Positions 9,132 to 19,571 are shown, counted from the first letter of the stretch. The stretch: 64,000 nucleotides of DNA from an uncultured Candidatus Saccharibacteria bacterium (GCA_947304395.1 CAMZBA010000006.1:1-64000), one strand, 5' to 3'. The notes: generated by a model not told the origin, from the letters alone. Translations and numbers: made by a program.

Positions 9132-9737
9132 TTATTCTGGGAAGATGCTTCCATCGGCCTGTCTACAAGCAAGATACCCACTCGGAAGATCGTCATCGAT
9201 ATAGCTATAATCTTTCATGAAATCTAAGACCTCTTTTGAATAGTTAGAACAATCGCCTACAGCCTGCGCGCCCTTAACTATTGTCTGCCATTCCGCATCA
9301 CTCGTAGTGCGCTTGTACCACACTCCGGCACCACCAGTACCAGATGCACCGACGCCACCGATTGCATAGAGATACTTTCCGTCATTCGTGAATTCAAGTT
9401 TATTAATGGACAGGTATAGGCCCTCGTTCGACGAGACGCCGGCCACCTTTTTCAACCCTTCTATATCAATCCGCGTAAGCCTATCCGACATTTCTTCTTG
9501 CTCATCGCCGTCAGCCTTCTCAAGTTGCGAGATTTTTTCTTCTTTTTCTTTTAGTTGTTGTTCTACATCAGCGAGCCTATTCGTGTCACGGTTGCCCTTT
9601 GCGATAATCATAGCGGCAAACGCACCGCCAATAATTAATATCACTAAGAGAACAATAGAACAAATCATCCAACTTTTGCCGCTTTTTGTATTTGCAGTTT
9701 CTTTCGCGTTATAGTTCGCGTCAACCATACTCGACAT
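9132..9737 (-). CDS. Hypothetical single-TM protein with coiled coil
   Basis: N-terminal TM IVLLVILIIGGAFAAMII followed by VEQQLKEKEEKISQLEKA. Confidence 0.6.
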   Translation of the reverse strand: MSSMVDANYNAKETANTKSGKSWMICSIVLLVILIIGGAFAAMIIAKGNRDTNRLADVEQQLKEKEEKISQLEKADGDEQEEMSDRLTRIDIEGLKKVAGVSSNEGLYLSINKLEFTNDGKYLYAIGGVGASGTGGAGVWYKRTTSDAEWQTIVKGAQAVGDCSNYSKEVLDFMKDYSYIDDDLPSGYLACRQADGSIFPE

Positions 9738-9912
9738 CGTTTATTCTCCTACTAGCACTAAATATCCATCATCGGATAAGCAGAATTTTATGCCTTTTAA
9801 TACCATCTTCTGTTCGCTGTTCATGTATTTCTCCTTTTTCGTTTTTATTTTAGCATGAGCGGTATCGTCATTGGCAATAAAAATATGCCCCTCTCGAGTT
9901 GGGGCATATCTT

Positions 9913-10122
9913 TTAGCGCTTCTTTTCCTTTACTTCATTGCGACCAAGATTTTTCTTCGTTTCCGTGAAGACCACGTGTTTGCGCAAAACTGGATCATAC
10001 TTGCGAAGACTTAGCTTGTCTGGCGTATTCATAGTGTTCTTCTTGGTATAGTAAAGGCGAATACCAGATTCTTCGGACACCATGCCGACAAGCTTACGCT
10101 TGGTATTATTTTTCTTTGCCAT
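9913..10122 (-). CDS. rpmG: 50S ribosomal protein L33
   Basis: [33 protein letters not shown]. Confidence 0.9.
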   Translation of the reverse strand: MAKKNNTKRKLVGMVSEESGIRLYYTKKNTMNTPDKLSLRKYDPVLRKHVVFTETKKNLGRNEVKEKKR

Positions 10123-10245
10123 ATTGGGACTATTTTAGCATATCTGTTGAGTTTTGTAAAATACAAGAAATAAGACTTTGTTACATAACGATGTTTTTAC
10201 GATTCTCTCGAAATAAGCTATTATTTATATTAAAGGAGTTAGAAG

Positions 10246-10557
10246 ATGAAGATTATCGAGGGAACGAAAGAAAACTTCGCAGAAAAAGTCTTAAAGAACA
10301 AAAAGCCGGTACTGGTCGACTTTAACGCTGAATGGTGCCCGCCATGTCAAGCTCTGCATCCAGTCCTAGAAGAACTGGCGGAAGAACGAGACGATTTTTT
10401 GATTGTTACTGTAGATATTGACGAAAATCCTGATTTGGCCGACGAATATGAAGTTTCCTCAATTCCCTGCGTTATGGTTTTTAAAGACGGTAAAGAAGTC
10501 GATCGAAGGGTTGGCCTACAACCCAAGAAACGCTTAATAAAGATGGTGAGTAAATAA
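10246..10557 (+). CDS. trxA: Thioredoxin (CPPC active site)
   Basis: VDFNAEWCPPCQALHPVLEELAEE; ATG overlap with trxB. Confidence 0.9.
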   Translation: MKIIEGTKENFAEKVLKNKKPVLVDFNAEWCPPCQALHPVLEELAEERDDFLIVTVDIDENPDLADEYEVSSIPCVMVFKDGKEVDRRVGLQPKKRLIKMVSK

Positions 10558-11456
10558 TGTATGATATCGCAATTGTCGGCGGTGGTCCAGCCGGCCTTAC
10601 GGCAGCAATTTATGCTGTCCGAGCAAATAAAAAAGTACTCGTACTAGAGTCGGTAGCCTGCGGGGGGCAAATAATCAACACTTCCAAAATTGACAACTAT
10701 CCAGCAGCACCTGGTATCACTGGTTTAGAATTTGGCCAAACCCTGCAAAAACAGGCCGAAGATTTAGGTGCGGAAATTGAATTTGAAAACGTCGAAAAGA
10801 TATCACATGATAGTAAATCCAATCTTATCATAACGGAGGACGACCAATATAAAGCCAAGGCGGTCATTCTTGCTAACGGAACCGAACCTCGCAAGCTTAA
10901 TCTTGATAACGAGGAAAAATTTACCGGCTTCGGAGTATCTTATTGCGCAACCTGCGATGGCGGTTTCTATAATGGCAAAACTGTGGCCGTAAATGGTGGA
11001 GGCAATTCCGCCCTGCACGAGGCGCTATATTTGTCCGGTATAGCCGAAAAAGTATTTTTAATTCACCGTCGCGAAAGCTTTCGCGGAAGCGAAGATTTGG
11101 TTAAAAAGGTCCGTGCGGCAAAAAATATTGAACTCATATTAAATTCTACTATCGTAGCCCTAAACGGCGACCGAAGGCTCCAGAGTATAACCGTAGACCA
11201 TGGTGGCAAAACTGAGGAAATATCACTTGATGGGTTATTTGTGTCAATTGGCAGAATACCAAAAGCGAAAGATTTGATTGATGGATTAAAAGTAGACGAA
11301 AGTGGCTATGTTATAGCAACGGAAAATTGCGAAACTAATATTAGCGGCATATTTGTGGCCGGAGACGTCCGCAAGAAGGACCTTCGTCAGCTAGTGACGG
11401 CCACTAGTGACGGCGCAATAGCCGCAACGGCCGCATTAAACTACCTCGCAGAGTAA
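10557..11456 (+). CDS. trxB: Thioredoxin-disulfide reductase
   Basis: GGGPAGLTAAIYAVRA, CATCDGGFY, FVAGDVRKKDLRQLVTATSDGAIAA. Confidence 0.93.
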   Translation: MYDIAIVGGGPAGLTAAIYAVRANKKVLVLESVACGGQIINTSKIDNYPAAPGITGLEFGQTLQKQAEDLGAEIEFENVEKISHDSKSNLIITEDDQYKAKAVILANGTEPRKLNLDNEEKFTGFGVSYCATCDGGFYNGKTVAVNGGGNSALHEALYLSGIAEKVFLIHRRESFRGSEDLVKKVRAAKNIELILNSTIVALNGDRRLQSITVDHGGKTEEISLDGLFVSIGRIPKAKDLIDGLKVDESGYVIATENCETNISGIFVAGDVRKKDLRQLVTATSDGAIAATAALNYLAE

Positions 11457-11861
11457 TCACTCTATGAGCATGTTTTGCGTTATAAAGTAGACCGTAAGAA
11501 TAATCGCAACGGATAAGCCTATCATCCAAGAACTCTCTAGCAAAAGCACGGCGGCTTTTTTGAGCGTTGACAGAAGACGTTCAACGAATTCTTTTCGACG
11601 TTCGCGCTGTTTTTTGCGCCGTAATGCTTCTCTTTTTGCTTCTTCCTCGTCTTTTTTGTGGTCAGGCTTTTTAGTTTCTCTTGGTAGTGGAGTATTCTCC
11701 GTCCTAACGATTACCTCGACAGGTTCCTCGTTTGAGCTAGTGAATAAGAAGGACATTAATAACCATATCGCTATGCCACCAGCAATTAGTAGAAATACAG
11801 TAGTGCCATCAAGCTGGAGCGTAGCGCCGAATATTGATATATCCTTCATATCTGTTTTCAT
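11457..11861 (-). CDS. Hypothetical membrane protein
   Basis: Two TM segments flanking a charged linker. Confidence 0.55.
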   Translation of the reverse strand: MKTDMKDISIFGATLQLDGTTVFLLIAGGIAIWLLMSFLFTSSNEEPVEVIVRTENTPLPRETKKPDHKKDEEEAKREALRRKKQRERRKEFVERLLSTLKKAAVLLLESSWMIGLSVAIILTVYFITQNMLIE

Positions 11862-11926
11862 TATACACTAGCATAATGCACCAATGTGCATGATGGTATA
11901 ATACTAATAGATCAAGAAAGGATATT

Positions 11927-12688
11927 ATGTTTGATTTTAAGGAACAAGTTGCCGTTGTGAGCGGCGCTTCTAGTGGACTCGGCAAACAAATGGCGCTTGC
12001 TTTAGCTCGCCAAGGCGCAAGCTTAATAATTCTCGCACGTCGCTTTGAGCGCCTAGAAGCTTTTAAACCCGAACTCGAGAAAGCGGGGGCGCCTAAAGTA
12101 TTACCCATAAAATGCGATGTTACTAGCACTGAGGATATTGAAGCCGCGGCCGCGAAGGCTGAAGCGGAGTTTGGCAAGGTGGATATACTTTTGAACTGTG
12201 CAGGTTCTTCAAAAGACAAAGGCGTAACCGAGATGAGCGACGACGAATGGGAATTCACTATAGCTACCGACGAAACTTCAGTTTTCAAGATGACTAGGGC
12301 TTTCGCAAAAATTATGCAGAAACAAAAGTACGGTAGGATTATTAATATCGCCTCAATGTATGGCCTTGTAGGCAATACTGAGATTCATACGGTTGCTTAT
12401 CACGCCTCCAAGGGCGCCGTAGTAAACTTCACGCGAGCCGTAGCGGCTGAATTAGCCACCGACGGCATCACATGTAACGCAATTTGCCCTGGCTATTTCT
12501 ATACCGAATTGACTACTGAAGTCCTCGACACCGATCGCTTCCAGGAATTCGCCAAAAGCCACGTTCCAATGCAGCGCTATGGTCAAGCTGGAGAACTCGA
12601 TGCCGCCCTGCTTTTCTTAGCAAGCAAAGAAGCTAGTTATGTTACTGGCGTAATCCTGCCTGTAGACGGCGGTTATACAGCCGTGTAA
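11927..12688 (+). CDS. Short-chain dehydrogenase/reductase (SDR)
   Basis: VVSGASSGLGKQMA, YHASKGAVVNFTRAVA (YxxxK), PVDGGYTAV. Confidence 0.9.
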   Translation: MFDFKEQVAVVSGASSGLGKQMALALARQGASLIILARRFERLEAFKPELEKAGAPKVLPIKCDVTSTEDIEAAAAKAEAEFGKVDILLNCAGSSKDKGVTEMSDDEWEFTIATDETSVFKMTRAFAKIMQKQKYGRIINIASMYGLVGNTEIHTVAYHASKGAVVNFTRAVAAELATDGITCNAICPGYFYTELTTEVLDTDRFQEFAKSHVPMQRYGQAGELDAALLFLASKEASYVTGVILPVDGGYTAV

Positions 12689-12771
12689 AAGCTTATGCAT
12701 GAGCCAAGCTCGAAACTGCGGTATAATATACAACTAGGCAAGACCTAGAACATTACATTGGAGGTGTCGTC

Positions 12772-13200
12772 ATGAAGAAACAGGCTATACGGTGGGCCCT
12801 AGTAGTCATATGGCTATTATTGACGGTCTACCTATCACAACAAAATGCCGCCGAAAGCGCTGCTACTTCTGGATGGTTGGCGCAAAAGATTTATGCACTC
12901 ATTAGGTTAATCGGCATCAATGCGTCGTATCGTGGATTTCATAAGCTCATTCGCAAGATGGCACATTTTGGCGTACATTTCGTTTTAGCTTGGCTAGGTT
13001 ATCGTGCGCTATTAGCTACTTGCAATAAACGCCTGAATGCGATTATTATTACCTTTTTATTCTTCGGGTCGGTCGCTATCTTTGACGAAGCCATCCAAAG
13101 CGTCGCTCCCGGACGTGCCATGATGGCGTTTGATGCGTTTATAAATCTGTGCGGAATTGCAGCTGGAACTATCGTAGGAATAGCTAAGACTAGGCGGTAA
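12772..13200 (+). CDS. VanZ-family membrane protein
   Basis: MAHFGVHFVLAWLGYRAL, DEAIQSVAPGRAMMAFDAFINLCGIAAG. Confidence 0.78.
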   Translation: MKKQAIRWALVVIWLLLTVYLSQQNAAESAATSGWLAQKIYALIRLIGINASYRGFHKLIRKMAHFGVHFVLAWLGYRALLATCNKRLNAIIITFLFFGSVAIFDEAIQSVAPGRAMMAFDAFINLCGIAAGTIVGIAKTRR

Positions 13201-13227
13201 ACAAAATGCCCCACGCTGGGGCATTTT

Positions 13228-13803
13228 TTATTTCTTGTTTGCCCATTCTGGCGGGTCAATATCGAAAAGAATTTCAGGTGTATGTTGGTTTACGACTTCT
13301 GGATCCACGCCAAAATAATGCCGATAGGTTGTATCGACGGATCCGTATTTGGCCTGTTTTTTATCAAAGCCGAGCTTTTTTGCAGTTTCCCAGACAGACT
13401 TTTCCGTTGGGCCTTCTATCTCCATAAAGGCTGGAATCCATGGCCATGTATCGATGCAGATTTCGACCTTGCCAAACTGCCAAACTTCTCGTTTTGTTTC
13501 TTGTTTGGCTTTTATTTCTAAACCACACCCTTTCAAGAATAGAATCGCATCATCATAACTATTAACTTCTATATTTACCTCTTTGGTGCCCATGATAGAG
13601 CGGCCGTTACTAACGTTCTTGTAGGTCATCACGATTTTGTCGCCTTCATCACGCACGCGTGCAAAAGAATGCTCGCCCGTATAAAATACAACGCGACGCA
13701 TAAGTGTTTCCGGCTTAACCATTTTTGCGCCGATTTCGGAAAGTTTAGCGCGCACATTGTCTTTATTTATGTCTAAAAATTGAGCTTCAATTTCGTTTTT
13801 CAT
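13228..13803 (-). CDS. CYTH-domain protein (CyaB/class IV adenylate cyclase-like)
   Basis: MKNEIEAQFLDINKDNVRAKLSEIGA, ARVRDEGDKIVMTYK, EVNIEVNSYD, IDTWPWIPAFMEIEG. Confidence 0.82.
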   Translation of the reverse strand: MKNEIEAQFLDINKDNVRAKLSEIGAKMVKPETLMRRVVFYTGEHSFARVRDEGDKIVMTYKNVSNGRSIMGTKEVNIEVNSYDDAILFLKGCGLEIKAKQETKREVWQFGKVEICIDTWPWIPAFMEIEGPTEKSVWETAKKLGFDKKQAKYGSVDTTYRHYFGVDPEVVNQHTPEILFDIDPPEWANKK

Positions 13804-13915
13804 ACCTGTTTTATAGCACAGCTTCTCGCTGAACAGAAGTCCCGCGATGCGCGACAATGAAAAACCATGGGGACAAGCCCCAGGGCAACATGATTTGATG
13901 GTTTTAGCGTTGGCC

Positions 13916-14554
13916 TTATTCAAGCCCTTCTTCAGGTTCTTCGTACTCAAAGGCCCACATTCCGTCAGCCTCCAGAAAGAAGTCCTTAATGACCGGAATC
14001 GCCTCGAGTGCGCAAGCGTAGTCTTCGTCAGACTTAGCGCCCGATACACACACGTAAATGCCGCAGAAGTCGTCGTATTCAACAGACGGCTCGCCGTTGA
14101 CGGTTTCGTATCTCGCCTTTTTGACAACAACGCAGAGCGCGCCGCGATGTGCCGCATAGCCGTATTCTTCCGTACGGTCTGCCCGGTCGAAATCAAGACC
14201 AGATGCCAGCCCAACTCCCAGGTCCTGGGCAAGCGAACAATCCGCAATCTTGAGCGCAGAATATCCGTAGCAGTCTACGGTCGCTTCGCGACCATGTTCG
14301 ACAACATCGATCACTCGGCTACCACCGGGCGAAATCGCAAAGACGAACTCATAATCTGCAATGTCGGGAACGGATCCGCTGAAGTCGCTCAGCCCACCAA
14401 GTCCCTCGTCTGCTTCAGCACAGAGCGGATATATGAGAATACGCACTGCGCCATTCCCGGATCTGCGGAATGCAGGTATGTCATTAGCTTTTGTTCTCAC
14501 AGTATCGCGAATCGTCTGCGCCAGATTGGTAAATCCTCTCAATAGTTTCACCAC
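13916..14554 (-). CDS. Hypothetical protein
   Basis: ORF with SD and promoter-like TTGTGT-N17-TATAAT upstream. Confidence 0.6.
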   Translation of the reverse strand: MVKLLRGFTNLAQTIRDTVRTKANDIPAFRRSGNGAVRILIYPLCAEADEGLGGLSDFSGSVPDIADYEFVFAISPGGSRVIDVVEHGREATVDCYGYSALKIADCSLAQDLGVGLASGLDFDRADRTEEYGYAAHRGALCVVVKKARYETVNGEPSVEYDDFCGIYVCVSGAKSDEDYACALEAIPVIKDFFLEADGMWAFEYEEPEEGLE

Positions 14555-14728
14555 CTTTCATTAATGTACAAATCGTCAATAAATGACAAATCAATAGTTG
14601 TTCTAATTATAACATATTTTCGCCATATACACAACATGTGGCCAGGTGGAATACGGGCGCTTGTCCTCTTTTCGTGATAAAATTTGTTCTATAGTAAAGA
14701 CAGCGTCAGCTATATTGCAGGAGATTGA

Positions 14729-15772
14729 ATGAGTTACCTAAGCCAATTGCCGAGCATAATAAAGGACTACTTTGAAATTTTAGAGCCTATTTTCCCAAAA
14801 TGGCTTGAAGAATATATAGAGGTACCAGCTATGCTACGATCAGCATCGATAAGTGATAGTTGCGGAATTTGCTATACTGCCCTAGAGTCGTACAACTTCT
14901 TTTTTTCAAATTTAGACCATTCAGTCGCTGTTGCGCTAATAGTTTGGCATTTCACGCATAATAAAGAACAGACTCTAGCTGGATTATTTCACGATATTGC
15001 CACACCCGCTTTTAAACATTGTATTGATGTAATGAACGGCGACGGAGAACAGCAGGAGTCACTCGAATTACTTACGTCGCAGTTTATCGAGAATTCGCCC
15101 GAAATTATGCGTCTGCTTAAGAGAGACCGCATAAAGTTGGAAGATGTTGATAATTATCATATTTACCCAATTGCAGATAACGATGCGCCACGCCTTGCGG
15201 CTGATCGCCTCGAGTATTCATTCTCGAATGCACTATCGCGCTATAGTAAATTTAGCCTAGATGATATTAGTGAACTTTATGAAGATATTGAAATCCAAGA
15301 GAACGAAGACAGATTGCCAGAACTAGGTTTCAAAACAAAGAAGCTGGCGCGCAAATTCGTAAAAGTTACTAGCGAAATGGCCGTTATTAATCGCAATGAA
15401 TGTCCGAGATATTCTACTCACTTTATCGCCAATGTTTTAAAAAGGTTAAAAATGGCTGGCAAGCTCCGCGTTAGGGACCTTTTCGAAAAGGAAGAGGGCG
15501 AAATCCTGGATTTAATCGAAAAATCCGAATGGGGCGACATATTTAAGAAATGGCGAAACGCTAAGAAAATAGAAAATTCCGAGGTAGAGCCTGAAGACGT
15601 ATATTGGGTAAGAGATACATTAAAGGTAAGATACATCGATCCGCTCGTTAATGGGGAACGCGTTTCGAAAATATGTAAGATTGCAAAAAGATATATAGAT
15701 AAGAATTTGAATTACAAGATGGAAGGATATCTTTATATCCCGGGCATAACATTCCATTCGGAGCCAAACTAG
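14729..15772 (+). CDS. HD-domain phosphohydrolase-like protein
   Basis: NLDHSVAVALIVWHFTHNKEQTLAGLFHDIATPAFKH (H...HD pattern). Confidence 0.7.
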   Translation: MSYLSQLPSIIKDYFEILEPIFPKWLEEYIEVPAMLRSASISDSCGICYTALESYNFFFSNLDHSVAVALIVWHFTHNKEQTLAGLFHDIATPAFKHCIDVMNGDGEQQESLELLTSQFIENSPEIMRLLKRDRIKLEDVDNYHIYPIADNDAPRLAADRLEYSFSNALSRYSKFSLDDISELYEDIEIQENEDRLPELGFKTKKLARKFVKVTSEMAVINRNECPRYSTHFIANVLKRLKMAGKLRVRDLFEKEEGEILDLIEKSEWGDIFKKWRNAKKIENSEVEPEDVYWVRDTLKVRYIDPLVNGERVSKICKIAKRYIDKNLNYKMEGYLYIPGITFHSEPN

Positions 15773-15830
15773 CAAAAAGCCCCGGCTGGCCGCCGAGGAC
15801 TTTTCGCTCTAAAATAGAACGACGAGGAGC

Positions 15831-16838
15831 TTATTTGATATTGATATCGAAGTCGGGGTATCCCGCATTATGCATCGCTTCGACTACCGATGCGGCGTCC
15901 TTAGATCTGAGGAAAACCTCACGCCATTCTTCGGCAGTCATAGCAAGGATGTCGGCGACGGTACTGACGCCCGCTCTCTTCAGGCAGTTATAAGGGATTG
16001 TGCCCAGATCAAGGTCTTCAATGAGCGACGCTTCTATAATGCCACCATTCAAGTATCTTGTCGCAGCTTCGGAATACTCCTGCGGCATCATAGAAATATT
16101 ATTCAATTCAGCCATCAGTTTCATCCACTTCAAGTATTCAGGAGTTTTCTTGAGCTCATTGAGCCCAGTAACGATCCTGTTTACTCTATCCCTCTGCTCT
16201 TTAGCGGTCGGAATACCATTACGCAGCAGTCCGCTGTTTATCAGCTTTGAAACTGACTTATTTTCGATCTGGCGAATACGTTCAGGCGTAACACCAAACC
16301 TCTTAGCCGTATTCCCCCAGTCATGCTGACCTTCCCCGCCGAGACCCGACCGATATGCAAGCACTCTGTACTCTCGATCGGTCAGTGCAGTCTTCAGGAT
16401 CCATACGACATATTTGAGCTGATCATCCGTTGGAAGCTCGAAGTTTTCATAGTTGCGGTTTCCTCTGGCGTAGTTACTTCTTGCATCGCCTTCTTCGCCG
16501 GGAGAGCTCTGATCCTCGAGAAAATCGGAAATCATCGCGGGGAATTTGGGCGTTTCAGCCGCTCCGCCCGCACACCTAAGTATCCTGCGGTACAGATATC
16601 CGATACCAAAATGCTTCGGCTCGATGTCGTCACGAATGAGGCCAGCCTTATCGAGAGCCTCGATGAGCTCCTTGATAGACTCATCCATCCCGGGCCACCA
16701 GTCTGAATACTTGGAACAGTACGCCATTTCTCTGCCGAACCAGATTATCTCCTCGACAGAATGGCCGAGTTTTCCTACACATGTCAGTCCCAACTCATCT
16801 ATTGAGCTGAGTGTGCTAGCTTTTCTTACCATATCCAT
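15831..16838 (-). CDS. Putative transcription regulator: sigma70 region-4-like HTH + RNA polymerase alpha-CTD-like domain
   Basis: LTDREYRVLAYRSGLGGEGQHDWGNTAKRFGVTPERIRQIENKSVSKLI (sigma4-like); IEDLDLGTIPYNCLKRAGVSTVADILAMTAEEW (alpha-CTD-like). Confidence 0.75.
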   Translation of the reverse strand: MDMVRKASTLSSIDELGLTCVGKLGHSVEEIIWFGREMAYCSKYSDWWPGMDESIKELIEALDKAGLIRDDIEPKHFGIGYLYRRILRCAGGAAETPKFPAMISDFLEDQSSPGEEGDARSNYARGNRNYENFELPTDDQLKYVVWILKTALTDREYRVLAYRSGLGGEGQHDWGNTAKRFGVTPERIRQIENKSVSKLINSGLLRNGIPTAKEQRDRVNRIVTGLNELKKTPEYLKWMKLMAELNNISMMPQEYSEAATRYLNGGIIEASLIEDLDLGTIPYNCLKRAGVSTVADILAMTAEEWREVFLRSKDAASVVEAMHNAGYPDFDINIK

Positions 16839-16886
16839 ATACTCCTTTCAAAGTGCTTATTGCTGTTTGCGCAACATATTCTTTTT

Positions 16887-16915
16887 ATTATATCATAGAT
16901 GATTATATTTGTCAA
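16887..16915 (-). promoter_or_regulatory. Perfect sigma70-type promoter TTGACA-N17-TATAAT
   Basis: Minus-strand TTGACAAATATAATCATCTATGATATAAT. Confidence 0.85.
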
Positions 16916-17054
16916 TCGACAAAGCTTGCAACAAGCCCTTTGAGACAAAGCTTCGAAGCACACATGAGCCGATAAAAAATATTGGCATATCAGCCAGCGC
17001 AAACGCGAATTTCCTCTGGCATTTAATGGCTAAGGATAAACCTCCGAAAAAAGT

Positions 17055-17087
17055 AAAGCCCCGAATCAATGATTCGGGGCTATTTTA
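17055..17087 (-). terminator. Terminator of the kinase operon (bidirectional-looking)
   Basis: agccccgaatcaatgattcggggct with flanking A/T tracts. Confidence 0.8.
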
Positions 17088-17102
17088 TTGTTACAGAGTA
17101 GA

Positions 17103-18857
17103 TTAACCGAAGTGCTGGACAGCGGTATCACCAACTATGATGAAACCTTTCCCATCGAGCCTCAGCATACTAGTTTCATCGACCGCGTCGCACTGGAATA
17201 CTTTTGATAAACCTTTTCTAAGATTGGTTCCCGTGAATGCTTTGATGCCCGGATCGTATACTGTTCCGTTGCGGTAAGCAATATTGGAAAGAGGCGTTGC
17301 CGAGTAGCGGACGATATTATCGTCGTATTCTTTGCCATTTACGCCAAAGACCATCGTTCTAAAAGCGCCGCTCGACTCTTCATAAATGAAGACCCAAGTT
17401 TTAGTTACGGCATCGAATTTGATTGCATACTCGCGAATTTGAGGCGTGCCCGTAATCTCGACGTCATGGTCTTTATAACTTACCATAATGCGATCACGGT
17501 AGCGGTTCACTACGAAATACCCCCCAAACTCATTTAGCGCGAGTAATGGATTGCTGGCTTGGAACAAAACCTCGTCCTGTAATCCAGCCACGGAAAGCAG
17601 CATCCTATGTAAAAGATCTCCTCGGTCAACGAATAGGACACTTGCGCCTTCAATTGCATACGACGAATTGGCCATACGTTCAATTTCGGCGACTTCGATA
17701 CCCTCATCGTTCTGGACGACAAACTTTGACCTAAGCATAGAAATAAGGTAACGGCCGCCCGATACGAAGTGCATTCTTGCATTACTGCGTCTTGGAAATG
17801 ACTTTCCGGTTGGAATGTATACAATGTTCCCAGAAGTATCGAAATACGTGTCGGGCCCAAGCATCATATGGACAGTCGGATCCGAAAATACCAATACGAC
17901 TTTTGGACCGGTAGTCGTCGTAGCGACGACAACCTGCGTAACCTGCTTGAGTTTAGCAACTCCACTGCAAAGCGGGCAATCAGTATAGCGATCATAGTAA
18001 TAAAGGTTATGAACCTTACATAGCCTGCTATGTGCAAGCTGTTCATCCAGCTCGTTAGTGATAGCATCGCGTCTGTCACCTTCAAAAGCTCCCTTCATGG
18101 TCTCCAGAAGCTTTGGGCTCATCCAAGACCAATTAAAAAGAGCTTCATTGTAAACAATATCGTGCGGACCAAGTAGCGATAAACCATTTTTGATTCGCTC
18201 AACCGTGTTCATGTTGGGCGACTTCTTATAGTTGCCGCCGAAAGGATGTATTCTGGTTAAGACGTTGAAGGCCAAAACTCTGAAACCAAAATTATCAGTT
18301 TCTTCGGTTAACCTCATGCCTTTTTTACCATTATATGCTTCAGGCGGCGTGAAAGTCTCCGTATACGAATCAGGAGCCAAACCATTGATTCCCCAGCTAT
18401 CGGTATCTATCAAATGAATTTGATGGCCGGAATCAATCGAAGCCATGAAGTTATTGTCGGATACGTCACCAATGACAAAGCCGGCATTATGCACTTCGTC
18501 AACGGCATGGCTAAGTTGAGTAACAATTTGTAAAGCGTCGAGGTTAGTAAAGCCGTGATCACGGATAAAACGCGCCTTCGTAAAGCTGTGGAGCGGCTCT
18601 CCGCTGGTAACCACAGGCATCTGATAGCCAACAAACTTACCACCAATCGTGACAATATCTGTTGGCAATATCACGAGATTCCCGCGAGATTTTTTGCCAA
18701 GCATAGCGCTTACCTTTTGTTCCTTGACGGAAAGTACTGCGGGATTTTTAAAAATCTTCAAAACAGTACCTTTATCATAGGAGTAAATAGTAGCTTCGCC
18801 ACCCTCGGCCAACTTCGCCAGTTTATTCAACTGAGCTTTCGTCATCTGAATTGCCAT
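17103..18857 (-). CDS. Protein kinase-like protein with zinc-knuckle motif and large C-terminal region
   Basis: GGEATIYSYDKGTVLKIFKNP, GDVSDNNFMAS (catalytic loop), HLIDTDSWG (DFG equivalent), CKVHNLYYYDRYTDCPLC (CxxH-x10-CxxC). Confidence 0.8.
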   Translation of the reverse strand: MAIQMTKAQLNKLAKLAEGGEATIYSYDKGTVLKIFKNPAVLSVKEQKVSAMLGKKSRGNLVILPTDIVTIGGKFVGYQMPVVTSGEPLHSFTKARFIRDHGFTNLDALQIVTQLSHAVDEVHNAGFVIGDVSDNNFMASIDSGHQIHLIDTDSWGINGLAPDSYTETFTPPEAYNGKKGMRLTEETDNFGFRVLAFNVLTRIHPFGGNYKKSPNMNTVERIKNGLSLLGPHDIVYNEALFNWSWMSPKLLETMKGAFEGDRRDAITNELDEQLAHSRLCKVHNLYYYDRYTDCPLCSGVAKLKQVTQVVVATTTTGPKVVLVFSDPTVHMMLGPDTYFDTSGNIVYIPTGKSFPRRSNARMHFVSGGRYLISMLRSKFVVQNDEGIEVAEIERMANSSYAIEGASVLFVDRGDLLHRMLLSVAGLQDEVLFQASNPLLALNEFGGYFVVNRYRDRIMVSYKDHDVEITGTPQIREYAIKFDAVTKTWVFIYEESSGAFRTMVFGVNGKEYDDNIVRYSATPLSNIAYRNGTVYDPGIKAFTGTNLRKGLSKVFQCDAVDETSMLRLDGKGFIIVGDTAVQHFG

Positions 18858-18872
18858 TTAAACCACTCCTTC

Positions 18873-19553
18873 CTACAAGACGATAGTAATATCATCCTTG
18901 AAGATAGTAGCGTTACGGTTGATAATTTGACCAATACGACCAGGCTTACCGGCAAGAAGCGCTTCTCCAAACCGTACCTTTTCCATATTGCCAAGGTTTT
19001 CCACAAACCTGTATCCGTCGCTACCTACTCCAACATTCAGATACTCACTTTTTGAAAAATGGTGAATAGCAAACCTGACTCCATCCTTATAGTCTGAGAG
19101 ACTATCGGGATCCATCAGATTATACACAAAGTATGGCGGATAGTTATCGTATCCGCAATCAACATCAATGACCTTTAACTCGTTTGCTGTTGTAATTGTA
19201 AAGATGTAGCCATCTCCACATGAGAAAACTACGAACTCCGAATCTGTTTCGATTGCCGCAAGGATAGTAAAACAGAAGTTTTCAAAAAGATCCTTATCTG
19301 TAAAACTAAGACCTTCCGTAAGCCTCCGCATTTCCTCATAAACAACATGATCGAAAGTTGCGGCCGTAATATCAGTTCGCTTTGACAAAGCTTGGGCGAA
19401 TAGCCCCACACCTATCTCAGAGAATTTACCAGAACTACAGCCATCGAGAGAAAGTTTCACATTGTCAAACATAATTCCAAAATCTTGCCGGTTCACGCCC
19501 TGAAAGCTATGGTCGGCGCCAATTTTGGATACTACTATTGGTTTGCGATCCAT
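18873..19553 (-). CDS. PP2C-like protein phosphatase
   Basis: HSFQGVNRQDFG, FVVFSCGDGYIF, VGVGSDGYRFVE, FKDDITIVL. Confidence 0.8.
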   Translation of the reverse strand: MDRKPIVVSKIGADHSFQGVNRQDFGIMFDNVKLSLDGCSSGKFSEIGVGLFAQALSKRTDITAATFDHVVYEEMRRLTEGLSFTDKDLFENFCFTILAAIETDSEFVVFSCGDGYIFTITTANELKVIDVDCGYDNYPPYFVYNLMDPDSLSDYKDGVRFAIHHFSKSEYLNVGVGSDGYRFVENLGNMEKVRFGEALLAGKPGRIGQIINRNATIFKDDITIVL

Positions 19554-19571
19554 CTTATCCCACTCCTTTCT

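Noticed and set aside
17134-17860. Antisense or overlapping ORFs in the kinase gene (e.g. 17534-17860 minus, 17546-17751 plus)
   Set aside because: Low-complexity shadow ORFs of a well-supported coding frame; no SD or domain.
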